The notes: a model not told the origin generated them from the sequence alone. A stretch of DNA of 64,000 nt from Raineya sp. (GCA_025454915.1 JALONN010000017.1:1-64000), one strand, 5' to 3'. Counted from the first letter of the stretch, positions 9,219 to 18,382 are shown. A program made the numbers and translations.

Positions 9219-10619
9219 ATGAGAATAAGTGTACCTGTCAATCACCATTTTTATGAAAATCAAGGCTTTTTAGATGTTGAATTAGCTGAAAAATTTCATG
9301 TAAACCATACAAACAGTGATATTGATAGAGTTCGTAATCTTTTTTCTTCAGTTTATGAATTGAAACTTGGGGCAGAGCAACTAAAACAAATTAGAATATT
9401 CAACTTTAAACACAGACGATTTGAACAAGATGAGGAACGACTTATTTTAAAGCTCTATTCTAAAGAAAAATTTGAGCAGAAAAAAGAATATTATGTACAA
9501 ACGGGTTTATATGCAGGGGTTTTATTTTATAAAGGTTGCAAAATAAATATCACTACCAAATATGGAGATGTCTTTTTGAAACGAATGCTCAACTTTGTGA
9601 ATGATATTTATGTAGATAATGAGCAAGTAAAGGCAAAAAAAGATGAAACTGAAAATCAATTCCTTTTTATTATAGCTTACTTGTTTATTCAGTCATTAGA
9701 AAAAGCATCCGTTTTGGGCTTACCTCAACAATACAAAAAACAACAAGAAAGAAGCCATAAGGTAAGAGGCAGTATAGATTTTCATGAGTACTTGAAACGT
9801 GATATTCCTTTCAAAGGAACATTAACTAGTAATTTTAGAGAGCGAATGTATGTACAGGAAATTATTGATGTGCTTTATCTTGCTCTGAGAAAACTAGAAA
9901 GGCTTTTTGGTAAAGAAATACACAGTCGTTTGTTTGGCTTAAACCAATTACTCAAACAAAATTATTCAGGGCATTTTGCAAACTATGCTACCATACAGAA
10001 AGCAAAAACTCATCAATCCATTAATAATCCAATGTACTGTGGTTTCAAAAAAGTGCTGGAATATGCTGAAATCATTTTATTAGACAAAGATTTGATGCCA
10101 GATAATGAAAAACAGCAGTTGGCAACCACAGGATACTTATTTGACATTGCAGAATTGTTTGAGTTGTATCTTGAAAGATTGTTAAACAGAAACTTTTCAG
10201 AGTGGTCTGTTAGTGGTCAGGAAGAATTATCCATTTATCAAAATCAGTTCTTTAGTCGTCCTATGTTTCCTGATTTGGTAATGAAGCACCGAACCAATGA
10301 AAAAGTGGTTGTCTTTGATGCAAAATTCAAAAATATGGAAATGCAAAATAGAGATGTGGATAGGTCAGATTTACATCAGATACATTCCTATTCTGGATAT
10401 TATAGAAACAACTTAATTGTTAGCGGTTTGATTTACCCCTTTTCAAAAGAAATCAATACAGAAAAGTCATACTCAAAATCTATTTATGGTAATGATGAAA
10501 GTGATACTCAGTTTATTATTGAGGGTATTTATGTTTCAGAAAATCACTCAATGCAAGAATTAATCAAAAATGAGGAAGCTTTTATAAATAGAATCTCTTC
10601 AATAATTAACAAAGATTAA
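9219..10619 (+). CDS. mcrC: McrC-family nuclease subunit
   Basis: Endonuclease subunit partnering McrB. The 466-aa protein has the McrC N-terminal beta/helical region and a C-terminal PD-(D/E)xK nuclease core with D352 (MFPDLVMK) and D367-A-K369 (VVVFDAKFK), spaced as in the family. The segment QQERSHKVRGSIDFHEYLKR around residue 180 is the conserved McrC GxIDF stretch. The start codon lies 1 bp after the mcrB stop, so the pair is made together. With mcrB it should cut DNA carrying base modifications, complementing the type I enzyme encoded by the flanking genes. Confidence 0.88.
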   Translation: MRISVPVNHHFYENQGFLDVELAEKFHVNHTNSDIDRVRNLFSSVYELKLGAEQLKQIRIFNFKHRRFEQDEERLILKLYSKEKFEQKKEYYVQTGLYAGVLFYKGCKINITTKYGDVFLKRMLNFVNDIYVDNEQVKAKKDETENQFLFIIAYLFIQSLEKASVLGLPQQYKKQQERSHKVRGSIDFHEYLKRDIPFKGTLTSNFRERMYVQEIIDVLYLALRKLERLFGKEIHSRLFGLNQLLKQNYSGHFANYATIQKAKTHQSINNPMYCGFKKVLEYAEIILLDKDLMPDNEKQQLATTGYLFDIAELFELYLERLLNRNFSEWSVSGQEELSIYQNQFFSRPMFPDLVMKHRTNEKVVVFDAKFKNMEMQNRDVDRSDLHQIHSYSGYYRNNLIVSGLIYPFSKEINTEKSYSKSIYGNDESDTQFIIEGIYVSENHSMQELIKNEEAFINRISSIINKD

Positions 10620-10621
10620 CT

Positions 10622-13600
10622 ATGAGTAAGGAATATTCAGAAGACAATCTTATTGAAAAAACAGCCATTGACTTGTTTAAAAATCAATTGGGCTGGAAAA
10701 CTACCTTTGCCTATAACAAAGAAAGTTTTGGTGATAATGGTACCTTAGGAAGATTGAACAAAACAGAAGTTGTTCTCAAAAAAATATTTTTAGAGAAGCT
10801 AAAACAATTTAATCCTAATCTGCCTGAACAAGCTTATACCCAAGCTTATACAAAACTCATAGAGGAAAGTACCACCAAGTCATTAGCAGAAATCAATTAC
10901 GAAAAACATTTATTGCTTCGTAATGGCATACCTATTGATTTCATGAATGAAAAAGGTGAACAAGTGAAGAATAAAATACTCAAAGTTTTTGACTTTGATG
11001 ATGTAAATAATAACAAATTTCTGGCGGTTCAGCAATTGTGGATTCAGGGTAAAGGTAATCGCAGACCTGATATTATTGGCTTTGTAAATGGTATTCCACT
11101 ATTATTTATTGAACTGAAAGCTGTTCATCGCAAATTGGAAAATGCTTACAATAATAATTTCACAGATTACAAAGATGTAATCCCAAAACTTTTTTACTAT
11201 AATGCTTTTGTGGTATTGAGTAATGGCATAGAAAGTCGTATAGGAAGTGTAACAGGAAAATATCAACACTTTCATGAATGGAAACGTATCACAGAAGAAG
11301 ATGAAGGAATAGTAGCTTTAGATAGAATCATTGTAGGAGTTTGTGAGAAACAACGTTTTTTAGATTTATTTGAGAACTTCATTCTTTTTGACAATTCCTT
11401 GGGTAAAGTAGTAAAACTTATTGCCAGAAATCATCAGTTTATAGGAGTAAACAAAGCTCTTGAAAACATTAAAAATAAAGAAGAACTTTATAAGCAAGGA
11501 AAAATTAGCTTAGAAGAAAAGCAAAAATTGGGTGTATTTTGGCATACACAGGGTAGTGGAAAGTCTTATTCAATGGTGTTTTTCTGTCAAAAAATTCATC
11601 ATAAGTTTACAGGTAGTTATACCTTCTTGATTGTTACTGACAGAAATGAACTAGATACACAAATTTATGGCACTTTTAGTGGAGTAAGTGCAGTACCACA
11701 GGTGAAATCAGGTGCAAAAGATTCTTTGAAAGCTAATAGTGGAAAACATCTAAAAGAACTTCTCAATTCAGAACATCGCTATTTGTTTACACTCATTCAT
11801 AAGTTCAATTTTGAAGAAGAAATTACTAAAAAAAATAATATCATTGTCATTTCAGATGAGGCACACCGAACACAAGGTGGGCAGTTAGCAATGAATTTAC
11901 GTAATGCCTTACCAAATGCTTCGTTTATTGGCTTTACAGGTACACCACTTTTTAAAGATGATGAAATTACTAAACGTATTTTTGGTGATTATGTTTCCCG
12001 TTATGATTTCAAACGCAGTGTAGAGGATGGGGCTACTGTTCCTCTTTATTATGAAAATAGGGGTGAATATTTGAAATTAGATAATCCCAAAATTAATGAA
12101 AATATAAGAACTCTACTTGAAAGTGAAGATTTAGAAGGTGATGAGCGAAGCCGAGTAGAACAATTAATAGCAAGAGAATATCCTATACTTACAGCTAAGA
12201 AACGATTAGATGCTATTGCAAAAGATGTAGTTTGGCATTTTTGCAATCGTGGTTATAAAGGGAAAGGAATGTTTATTGCACTAGATAAGCTCACAGCTGT
12301 AAAAATGTATGACCTGATTACTGAGCATTGGAAACAATATGTTGAGCAACTAGAAAAGGATTTAGCAAAGGGAAAGTATGGTGACCAAGAATTACTAGAA
12401 AAAAGTCGTGAGCTTCAAGGGATAAAAGAAACAGAGATTTGCGTGGTGGTGAGTTCTGAACAAAATGAAATTCAGAAGTTTCGGAAATGGGATTTAGATA
12501 TTGAACCACACCGTGAAAAAATGAACACCCAAGACCTTGAAACAAGGTTTAAAGACGAAGATGACCCTTTCCGATTTGTAATAGTTTGTGCAATGTGGAT
12601 TACAGGTTTTGATGTTCCTACATTATCTACATTGTATCTGGATAAGCCTTTGAAGTCACACACCTTAATGCAAGCCATTGCGAGAGCAAATCGCATCAGT
12701 GAAGGGAAAAATAATGGTTTGATAGTTGATTATATTGAAACTTACACATCTTTATTAGATGCTTTGGCTATCTATGGTTCAAGTTCAGGAGAAAACCAAG
12801 GTGATAATGAACGGCAGGATACTCCAGTAAGACCAAAAGAAGAACTTATTAACCAGTTAGAAGAGGTTTTGATAGCAACTGAAACTTTTTTACAGAATGA
12901 ATTGAGTTTTGATTTACAAGAAATCATCAATGTGGAAGGATTATATAAATTGGCAGCAATAGAAAAGGGGGTAAATGCTGTTTATACTAATGACGAGACT
13001 AAACGAAAATTCCAAGTATTAGCAAGGGAAGTGTTCAGGAAATATAAAGCACTCCAACCTGATAAAATCTTGAATCAGTATGCTCCAAGAAAAAATGCCA
13101 TTGATGTGATATACACTGCTATTGAGGATAATATTGAAAGTGCAGATGTGGCAGATATAATGCGAAAAATTCAAGATGTAGTAGATAATTCTATAGAGAA
13201 TATGGCTACAGAACCAAGTCATAACACAGAAAAAATCATAGATTTGAGTGGTTTAGACTTTAACCTATTGGAACAGTATTTCTTAAAGACTACAAATAAA
13301 AATGCTACTGTTCAATCACTTAAAGATAAAGTTGAAAAACAGCTTAAACGAATGGTGGAGCGTAACCCATTGACTATTGACTACTACCAGCGTTATCAGG
13401 AAATCATAGAGGAATATAACAAAGGTAAAGACGAATCAGTAATTAAGGAAACATTCAGAAAACTCATAGAATTGGTAAACTCATATTCTGTAGAAGAAGC
13501 TGAAACAAAACGAGAAGGTTTAACTGATGAACAAAAAGCTATTTTTGATATTCTGAGAAATGGAAAAGAATTAAATAGAAGTGAAAAAAATGAAATTAAA

Positions 13601-13834
13601 AGATTATCCATAGAAATATTAGAAGAGTTAAAAAAGGATAAACTAAAAGTTGAGCAATGGTCAAGTAAATCTGTAACAGCAGTGGCAGTTTTTAACTATG
13701 TCAGTAATACTCTTTTTGAAAAATTACCATCAAGCTATATTACTGAAGACATTGATTTGAAAACGAACTTGGTATATAATCATTTAAAACATCAATATTT
13801 TGGAGGAGGGATGAGTATTTATGGGCAATACTAG
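10622..13834 (+). CDS. hsdR: Type I restriction endonuclease motor subunit HsdR
   Basis: ATP-driven translocase and nuclease of the type I complex. Order of domains: the N-terminal PD-(D/E)xK nuclease with D150 (RRPDIIGF) and E164-L-K166 (FIELKAV); SF2 helicase domain 1 with Walker A QGSGKS (G311-S315) and DEAH box D412-H415 (VISDEAHRTQ); helicase domain 2 with the arginine-rich motif QAIARANRISEGK; and a helical C-terminal region that docks to the methylase. All catalytic residues are present. Its 1070 aa are normal. It begins 2 bp after mcrC and closes the operon, so the toxic nuclease subunit is made last, after the modification subunits. Confidence 0.93.
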   Translation: MSKEYSEDNLIEKTAIDLFKNQLGWKTTFAYNKESFGDNGTLGRLNKTEVVLKKIFLEKLKQFNPNLPEQAYTQAYTKLIEESTTKSLAEINYEKHLLLRNGIPIDFMNEKGEQVKNKILKVFDFDDVNNNKFLAVQQLWIQGKGNRRPDIIGFVNGIPLLFIELKAVHRKLENAYNNNFTDYKDVIPKLFYYNAFVVLSNGIESRIGSVTGKYQHFHEWKRITEEDEGIVALDRIIVGVCEKQRFLDLFENFILFDNSLGKVVKLIARNHQFIGVNKALENIKNKEELYKQGKISLEEKQKLGVFWHTQGSGKSYSMVFFCQKIHHKFTGSYTFLIVTDRNELDTQIYGTFSGVSAVPQVKSGAKDSLKANSGKHLKELLNSEHRYLFTLIHKFNFEEEITKKNNIIVISDEAHRTQGGQLAMNLRNALPNASFIGFTGTPLFKDDEITKRIFGDYVSRYDFKRSVEDGATVPLYYENRGEYLKLDNPKINENIRTLLESEDLEGDERSRVEQLIAREYPILTAKKRLDAIAKDVVWHFCNRGYKGKGMFIALDKLTAVKMYDLITEHWKQYVEQLEKDLAKGKYGDQELLEKSRELQGIKETEICVVVSSEQNEIQKFRKWDLDIEPHREKMNTQDLETRFKDEDDPFRFVIVCAMWITGFDVPTLSTLYLDKPLKSHTLMQAIARANRISEGKNNGLIVDYIETYTSLLDALAIYGSSSGENQGDNERQDTPVRPKEELINQLEEVLIATETFLQNELSFDLQEIINVEGLYKLAAIEKGVNAVYTNDETKRKFQVLAREVFRKYKALQPDKILNQYAPRKNAIDVIYTAIEDNIESADVADIMRKIQDVVDNSIENMATEPSHNTEKIIDLSGLDFNLLEQYFLKTTNKNATVQSLKDKVEKQLKRMVERNPLTIDYYQRYQEIIEEYNKGKDESVIKETFRKLIELVNSYSVEEAETKREGLTDEQKAIFDILRNGKELNRSEKNEIKRLSIEILEELKKDKLKVEQWSSKSVTAVAVFNYVSNTLFEKLPSSYITEDIDLKTNLVYNHLKHQYFGGGMSIYGQY

Positions 13835-13969
13835 CTAAAACTAATAGAAAAAATACTAAAAATCAATCTCGTTTTCTACATTTTAGTTGGATAAGAACAT
13901 TAAAATAATTAGAGTCATATATAACAAAGCAAGAAGTCAATAGAGCTCATGGATGAATTGGAATGGTCA

Positions 13970-14503
13970 ATGGTAAAAATATCTATGATATTAGTTTTTG
14001 CAATTTTATTGTGTTCAGGGTGTTATCATAGTGGTTCTGGGAGAAGTGATTCATCAGAACATGCTAAGAAAATAGATGTCTTTACAACTAAATTAAAACC
14101 TTTGCAAAATCCTATAATTATAAATGACACTTTGCAAATTTATATAAAAGATGTATGGATAGAAAAAAGTTGGTGGTATACAGAAGAAGGTGTTCTCCCT
14201 AGCCTTAAAGAATATCAAATATGTGTCAATACAAATGTATTGAGCAGATATGGGCCTTTAGAAAAAGAGTGGTTTATAGGAGAAAAGCCATGTCATCCTT
14301 ATGCTGTATTTGAATACACAGGAAGTTTAGTTAACAATGAAAAAGAAAAATTGTGGGGAATAACTATGACCTTAGATTCTATTCCTACAAAAGATACTCT
14401 GATATGGGATATAAAAATGATTGATGAAATACAAAAAGATACCTTTTGTATTCATAAGTATAAATTCTTAGGAAAATTTACACTTATAAAATCTGATGAT
14501 TAA
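13970..14503 (+). CDS. Small lipoprotein of unknown function
   Basis: I chose the ATG at 13970 rather than 13949 because it places a lipoprotein signal (MVKISMILVFAILLCSGC, lipobox LCSGC) at the N-terminus. The mature part is about 160 aa, rich in W and Y (WIEKSWWYTEEG), and ends TFCIHKYKFLGKFTLIKSDD. I recognise no family. It is predicted to be anchored to a membrane. It lies between the restriction operon and a run of Rhs/toxin remnants, where small lipoproteins often serve as immunity proteins; that role is only inferred. Confidence 0.6.
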   Translation: MVKISMILVFAILLCSGCYHSGSGRSDSSEHAKKIDVFTTKLKPLQNPIIINDTLQIYIKDVWIEKSWWYTEEGVLPSLKEYQICVNTNVLSRYGPLEKEWFIGEKPCHPYAVFEYTGSLVNNEKEKLWGITMTLDSIPTKDTLIWDIKMIDEIQKDTFCIHKYKFLGKFTLIKSDD

Positions 14504-14529
14504 AAAAATTAGATAAAATTTTAAGAAAA

Positions 14530-14855
14530 TTAAAAATTGGGTAATACCAACCTTTCTATTTGTAAAAAACAGCTTGGATTTCCATCTTTGAATTTTACTC
14601 TGTGGTTTGTAATATTTTTGACCAATCCCTAATTCTTCAACACGAAATTAAACCAATTACTATTAGACTGAGGAATATCAATCATCCAAATTATACTTTT
14701 TATCATAGCTTAACCCACTATCATTATTGGCAATACTGTATTTATCAAGTTTTTTAGTATTGTGATTTTCAAAACCCAAAAAACTATTTTTTATTTTCCC
14801 TAAACTATCTAAATAAATGCTTAAACGAGTTGAATTTTATATTTTTAACTCTTAA
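14530..14855 (-). pseudogene. Decayed minus-strand coding remnant
   Basis: The gap 14504-14879 has no intact gene. On the minus strand it reads as two protein-like pieces in different frames. One piece is KKLDKYSIANNDSGLSYDKK preceded by LDSLGKIKNSFLGFENHN. The other is NHRVKFKDGNPSCFLQIERL, ending VLPNF and a stop at 14530. Their composition looks coding but they are broken by stops and frame changes. They may be the tail of a lost toxin or lipoprotein gene. No homologue is recognised. Confidence 0.35.
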
Positions 14856-14879
14856 AATATTTGATTCAAAGAATTTAGT

Positions 14880-15281
14880 ATGAAAGGCTTTACTATTAAA
14901 AACTCTCACGAAGAATTTTGCTATCTTCAAGATAATGATTCTTACATGTCATTAGCTATATTATTTATAAATTATTTAGAAGACAATTTTTATGAGCAAG
15001 AAGAGATTATTATCCCTTCTGATATGTTAAAAAATGTTCAAAAACGAATGGAAATATGGTTAGATACAACATTGGATTTCAGAATAGTGGCTTTTAAGAG
15101 CCCTACCACTGAAAAATATAATTATAAGGATGATGAAATTATAGTTTATCCGAAGTCAGTTAAATTAGAATCAACCCTAGCCTTTGTATTGGATTTCCAT
15201 GATTTTGTAAATCGGTGTATAAACGAAAAAGAGATATTAGTGATAAAAAAATCTTCAGGATGGAAACCTATACAAGACTGA
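14880..15281 (+). CDS. Hypothetical protein, possible immunity partner
   Basis: This 133-aa acidic, soluble-looking protein has no signal peptide or membrane span. It starts MKGFTIKNSHEEFCYLQDND and contains a central RMEIWLDTTLDFRIVAF strand-like stretch. I recognise no family. It ends just before a frame-disrupted gene with a metallopeptidase-like motif at 15308-15909, so it could be an orphan immunity protein of the toxin-remnant cluster. That is inference from position only. Its reading frame is intact and codon use matches neighbours. Confidence 0.5.
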   Translation: MKGFTIKNSHEEFCYLQDNDSYMSLAILFINYLEDNFYEQEEIIIPSDMLKNVQKRMEIWLDTTLDFRIVAFKSPTTEKYNYKDDEIIVYPKSVKLESTLAFVLDFHDFVNRCINEKEILVIKKSSGWKPIQD

Positions 15282-15307
15282 TATTCTCTAGTGAAAATTA
15301 TAATTTT

Positions 15308-15909
15308 ATGAGTTTAGCTAATTTAAATACTAAACGTGAACGGAATGCTTTAGTTAAAAGTGCAGGAAAATATTTTGTAGGTGAAGCCTCTGATATTATA
15401 AAAGAGTTGAATTCTCAGGGAGAATCAGCATTTTTAGGGATACAAAAAAAACTTATGATATAAAGGTAACAGATAAAATATTTTTAACAGACATAGGAGG
15501 GGGTAAATACAATATTTCCAATGGTTTAACAGATGCAAAACAAGGATTATTAGTTATTTCTACATCAACAGTTAAATATGAAGATATTAAAGATGACCAA
15601 AAAGTTAATGCGGTGATTTTAGATGCGAATAATGAGTTTATGGATAAAACAATAAGTAAAAGTAAATTATCAAATGTTGCTATTGACCCAAACTCTGATA
15701 GTGAAAAAGAATATAATAAGGCTTATAAAGATTCAGGTATGGAAAGTTTTGAAGCAGATGATAAAAATCTTTATAAATCTGAACAAGAGCGTATTCATGG
15801 TATAGGAGCACATGAAGAGGAACATTTAAAACCAGAAAATGTAAAAGCAAAAGGAGTATATAATAAAGAAAAACCAGCATTTGAAGCAGAATTAAAGCAA
15901 AGAATTTAA
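15308..15909 (+). pseudogene. Frame-disrupted toxin-like gene with HExxH motif
   Basis: Two open segments join at a run of eight A residues at 15444-15451. The first (from ATG 15308, MSLANLNTKRERNALVKSAG) runs to a stop at 15461-15463. The second is open from before the A-run in the frame reached by a -1 step and continues to 15909. Joined, they give about 200 aa ending IGAHEEEHLKPENV, then KPAFEAELKQRI. HEEEH with a downstream glutamate is the zinc-peptidase pattern seen at the C-terminus of many Bacteroidota Rhs-type toxins. A simple indel or slippage on A8 would both fit. No secretion signal is present. Confidence 0.55.
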
Positions 15910-15917
15910 AGAAAAAA

Positions 15918-16457
15918 ATGATAAAAAATAAATTTATGAAATATATATTATTTTCATTGATAATTCTCTCATCTTGTGCTTATAGAAAGAATAAGGACAA
16001 ATGCGAATGTTCTTCAGTAGAAGGTTCTAAAATAAAAAATTTCAAGTACATGAATGATGCTGGAAATAATATAAAAATAGATAGCTTGTTTTATGAACAA
16101 GAATTCATTCAACTAAAGAAAAAATTAAGAAAAAATAATATTCCTATTAAATGTATTATAATAATTCCTAGAATTACTCAAAAAATAAGCAATACAAGTG
16201 TAGGTTATTTTTCTATTATTCCTGATGGTTGGAAAAAATATGAAAACAAGTGGTCTTATGGAGTGTATATACCTATATTAAAATTAGAAAATGAAATGTA
16301 TGTTAATCTGAATAAAGATACCAATGGGTTAAAAGAAATCAAGATTTTTAAAGAAAAATATAAAAATATTTTTAATAGTATTGAAATAGAGGATATACAA
16401 AAGCGATATTCTTATGGCAAATCTATTATGTATAGAGGACATCCTCCAAGAAAATAA
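15918..16457 (+). CDS. Small lipoprotein of unknown function
   Basis: This 179-aa protein has a lipoprotein signal (MKYILFSLIILSSCAYR, lipobox LSSC). The ATG at 15936 would give the cleaner signal, while 15918 adds six basic and polar residues. The mature protein is lysine-rich and has no recognised domain. It follows the toxin-like frame-disrupted gene by 8 bp and is followed by a strong terminator, so the two look like one toxin-immunity style cassette. An immunity role is inferred from order alone. Confidence 0.6.
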   Translation: MIKNKFMKYILFSLIILSSCAYRKNKDKCECSSVEGSKIKNFKYMNDAGNNIKIDSLFYEQEFIQLKKKLRKNNIPIKCIIIIPRITQKISNTSVGYFSIIPDGWKKYENKWSYGVYIPILKLENEMYVNLNKDTNGLKEIKIFKEKYKNIFNSIEIEDIQKRYSYGKSIMYRGHPPRK

Positions 16458-16472
16458 ACAAAATGGTATTGC

Positions 16473-16490
16473 TATCTTAAAGTAGACAAA
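16473..16490 (+). repeat. Tail repeat TATCTTAAAGTAGACAAA, copy 1
   Basis: This 18-bp sequence lies just after the stop of the 15918 gene and just before a terminator. An identical copy lies at 18101-18118 in the same position relative to another gene. The shared 3' tail suggests that gene ends were duplicated or exchanged here. Confidence 0.7.
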
Positions 16491-16498
16491 GTTTCACT

Positions 16499-16530
16499 CA
16501 CGGTTGGTGTTACACCAACCGTGTTTTTTT
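16499..16530 (+). terminator. Rho-independent terminator
   Basis: A perfect 11-bp stem CACGGTTGGTG / CACCAACCGTG with a 3-nt loop is followed by seven T residues. It ends the transcript of the 15918 lipoprotein gene. Confidence 0.92.
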
Positions 16531-16569
16531 GTAAAAATTACTTCATAATTTGCACCCAAAGCAGAGGAA

Positions 16570-17274
16570 ATGAGAAGACACAGCCTATACAACTATACTT
16601 TCAATAACCCATTGAGGTTTATTGACCCTGATGGGATGAAGACAACAGGTATATTTATAGATAACAATGGTAACATTTTAGGTTGGGATGGAAAAAAAGA
16701 TAATAAAGTTTATGGAGTTACTAATCTTGAAGATATAGCTGTAATTAAAGTAAGAGATGCCAATGGCTTGACTACACAAGTTGAAGATCTTGATCAAACA
16801 GAAGTTTTTGAATTACCAGGCTTTCAAGCTAGACAAGATTTTGATGCAAGTTTAGAAGAAGGAAATAAAAATACTGATCAGGAATTAGGAGCAAGGATCT
16901 GGGGATGGGGTGATCCTGAAAAGAATCAATATGATTACTTGGGTACCCCTAAGACTGTAGATAATACCTATAAAGGTGGTAATAAAGCAACTTTTCCTGT
17001 AATAGAACTTTTTATGTCGACTGCTGAACAATCTGATGCAATGGCAAAAAAAGGAGCATCAGGTCTTAAATATTTTATACATTTTCATAATGTAGCTCTG
17101 TGGGGAGGAGAGGGTCCCACAAACCCTACAGACTGGCAAGCTCTTTCTAATCTCGAAGATGGATATGGAATAGTTCCACAATATAAAGGCGTAGCATCGA
17201 AATATGATAAAAATCCAAATATATATTTGTATAGAGTTGGTAAAAAATATGCCGCACCTAGTAAGTTTTCATGA
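16570..17274 (+). CDS. Orphan Rhs C-terminal cassette (toxin-like)
   Basis: The 234-aa protein opens with RRHSLYNYTFNNPLRFIDPD, the end of the Rhs core (the DPDGM hallmark), which in full-length Rhs proteins marks the junction with a variable toxin tip. In frame upstream, PKAEE continues the core for a few codons to a TAA stop, so the ATG used is an internal core methionine and the long Rhs barrel is missing. The tip (about residues 25-234) starts GIFIDNNGNILGWDGKKDNK and ends in an aromatic-rich region (FIHFHNVALWGGEGP) that I cannot assign. Such orphan cassettes recombine onto complete Rhs genes. The following gene is the probable partner. Confidence 0.75.
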   Translation: MRRHSLYNYTFNNPLRFIDPDGMKTTGIFIDNNGNILGWDGKKDNKVYGVTNLEDIAVIKVRDANGLTTQVEDLDQTEVFELPGFQARQDFDASLEEGNKNTDQELGARIWGWGDPEKNQYDYLGTPKTVDNTYKGGNKATFPVIELFMSTAEQSDAMAKKGASGLKYFIHFHNVALWGGEGPTNPTDWQALSNLEDGYGIVPQYKGVASKYDKNPNIYLYRVGKKYAAPSKFS

Positions 17275-17322
17275 TGTCACGAGAAAATTTTAAGCAAGAT
17301 TATCTAAAAAAACAGGAATATT

Positions 17323-18084
17323 ATGAATTTACAAGATAAAAAGCATTCAATTGTTTTAGGATTTTTAATGATATTAAATGTATTCAATACATTAGCTCAA
17401 AGATATTCAAAGTCAATAGACATTATATCAAATCAAGTTATCAATTTAAATGATATTGATACAAGTAATGTCAATAGACTGAATATAAGAGACTCTTTAA
17501 TAAGAAAAATACCTGAGGAATTATTTAACCTTCAATCAATACAAACAATTTGTTTTTATTATAATCCATCTATAAAAGTAGATGAGCAATTATATAAAGA
17601 TATATCAAGGTTCAAAAATATAAAAGAAATTTCATTTATTAATAAAGAAGTACATCTAGATGGAATTAATATAATTACCTCTTTGGAAAGTCTCGTATTA
17701 TCTAATTGTACAATTCTATTTCCTTCAAAAGATACTTTTAGTAATTATAAAATCTCTAATTTCTTCCTTATTAAATGTAATTTACCAAAAAATTATATAG
17801 AATTATTATCTTCAAATGAATACATTAAACAAATATTTCTTTTTTCAAAAAATGTTATAGATTTTCCTAGCAAACTTTCAAAAATATCAAACTTAAGAAT
17901 TCTTAAATTAGTAAATATTAAAAGGGAGAAAGGATTTAAGCTTAAAGGGTTTAAACAATTAAAGGAAATGGATGTGTTTTTTATAGGCAAAAAGAACAGA
18001 AAGCCAAGAATCCATTTTTTTGATAATAGTAACATAAAAATAAATATCTTCATTGAAGATAATATAATAGAAGCTCTAGAATGA
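17323..18084 (+). CDS. Leucine-rich-repeat-like exported protein
   Basis: This 253-aa protein has an N-terminal signal peptide (GFLMILNVFNTLAQ, cleavage probably after LAQ) and irregular leucine-rich repeats: LNIRDSLIRKIPEELFNLQS, ITSLESLVLSNC, LSKISNLRILKLVNI and LKGFKQLKEMDV. It lies 49 bp after the orphan Rhs cassette on the same strand. A periplasmic or surface immunity function is plausible. LRR proteins of this sort occur beside Bacteroidota toxins, but nothing in the sequence proves it. The gene ends in the same 18-bp tail repeat plus terminator as the 15918 gene. Confidence 0.65.
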   Translation: MNLQDKKHSIVLGFLMILNVFNTLAQRYSKSIDIISNQVINLNDIDTSNVNRLNIRDSLIRKIPEELFNLQSIQTICFYYNPSIKVDEQLYKDISRFKNIKEISFINKEVHLDGINIITSLESLVLSNCTILFPSKDTFSNYKISNFFLIKCNLPKNYIELLSSNEYIKQIFLFSKNVIDFPSKLSKISNLRILKLVNIKREKGFKLKGFKQLKEMDVFFIGKKNRKPRIHFFDNSNIKINIFIEDNIIEALE

Positions 18085-18100
18085 GATGATATTACTTTTC

Positions 18101-18118
18101 TATCTTAAAGTAGACAAA
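18101..18118 (+). repeat. Tail repeat TATCTTAAAGTAGACAAA, copy 2
   Basis: Identical over 18 bp to 16473-16490 and likewise placed between a stop codon and a GGTTGG/CCAACC terminator. See copy 1. Confidence 0.7.
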
Positions 18119-18130
18119 AACTAAGGGAGT

Positions 18131-18157
18131 AAGGTTGGGTAACACCAACCTTTTTTT
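18131..18157 (+). terminator. Rho-independent terminator
   Basis: Stem AAGGTTGG / CCAACCTT with a 6-nt loop and a run of T residues. It resembles the terminator at 16499 in stem sequence (GGTTGG) and ends the LRR gene. Confidence 0.88.
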
Positions 18158-18195
18158 ATGATGTGAATAGGGTAAATTTTATAAAATCGTTATCA

Positions 18196-18266
18196 AAAGT
18201 TCAAAAAACTCAACTCATATAAATTATATAAGTGTACATATAAATTGAACTAGTTTTTTGAACTTT
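18196..18266. repeat. 15-bp perfect inverted repeat
   Basis: AAAGTTCAAAAAACT at 18196-18210 is repeated as its exact reverse complement at 18252-18266, separated by 41 bp. The arms lie in the convergent gap between the LRR gene and the large secreted repeat protein (18085-18382, otherwise without genes). It could form a long hairpin acting as a bidirectional terminator, or be a protein-binding or recombination site. Confidence 0.6.
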
Positions 18267-18382
18267 ATCTATAAAAAAGGAAGCAGGAGAAAATAGTTTA
18301 AAAAAACGGGCAATTTATTGAACTATAAAAATCGTATTTTCAGGTTATTCAACTTTTTCACATTTTTTATTCAATCAGTGAT

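Noticed and set aside
14533..14560. Third GGTTGG/CCAACC-type terminator
   Set aside because: GGGTAATACCAACC does not form a good stem here and is explained by the minus-strand coding remnant ending at 14530.
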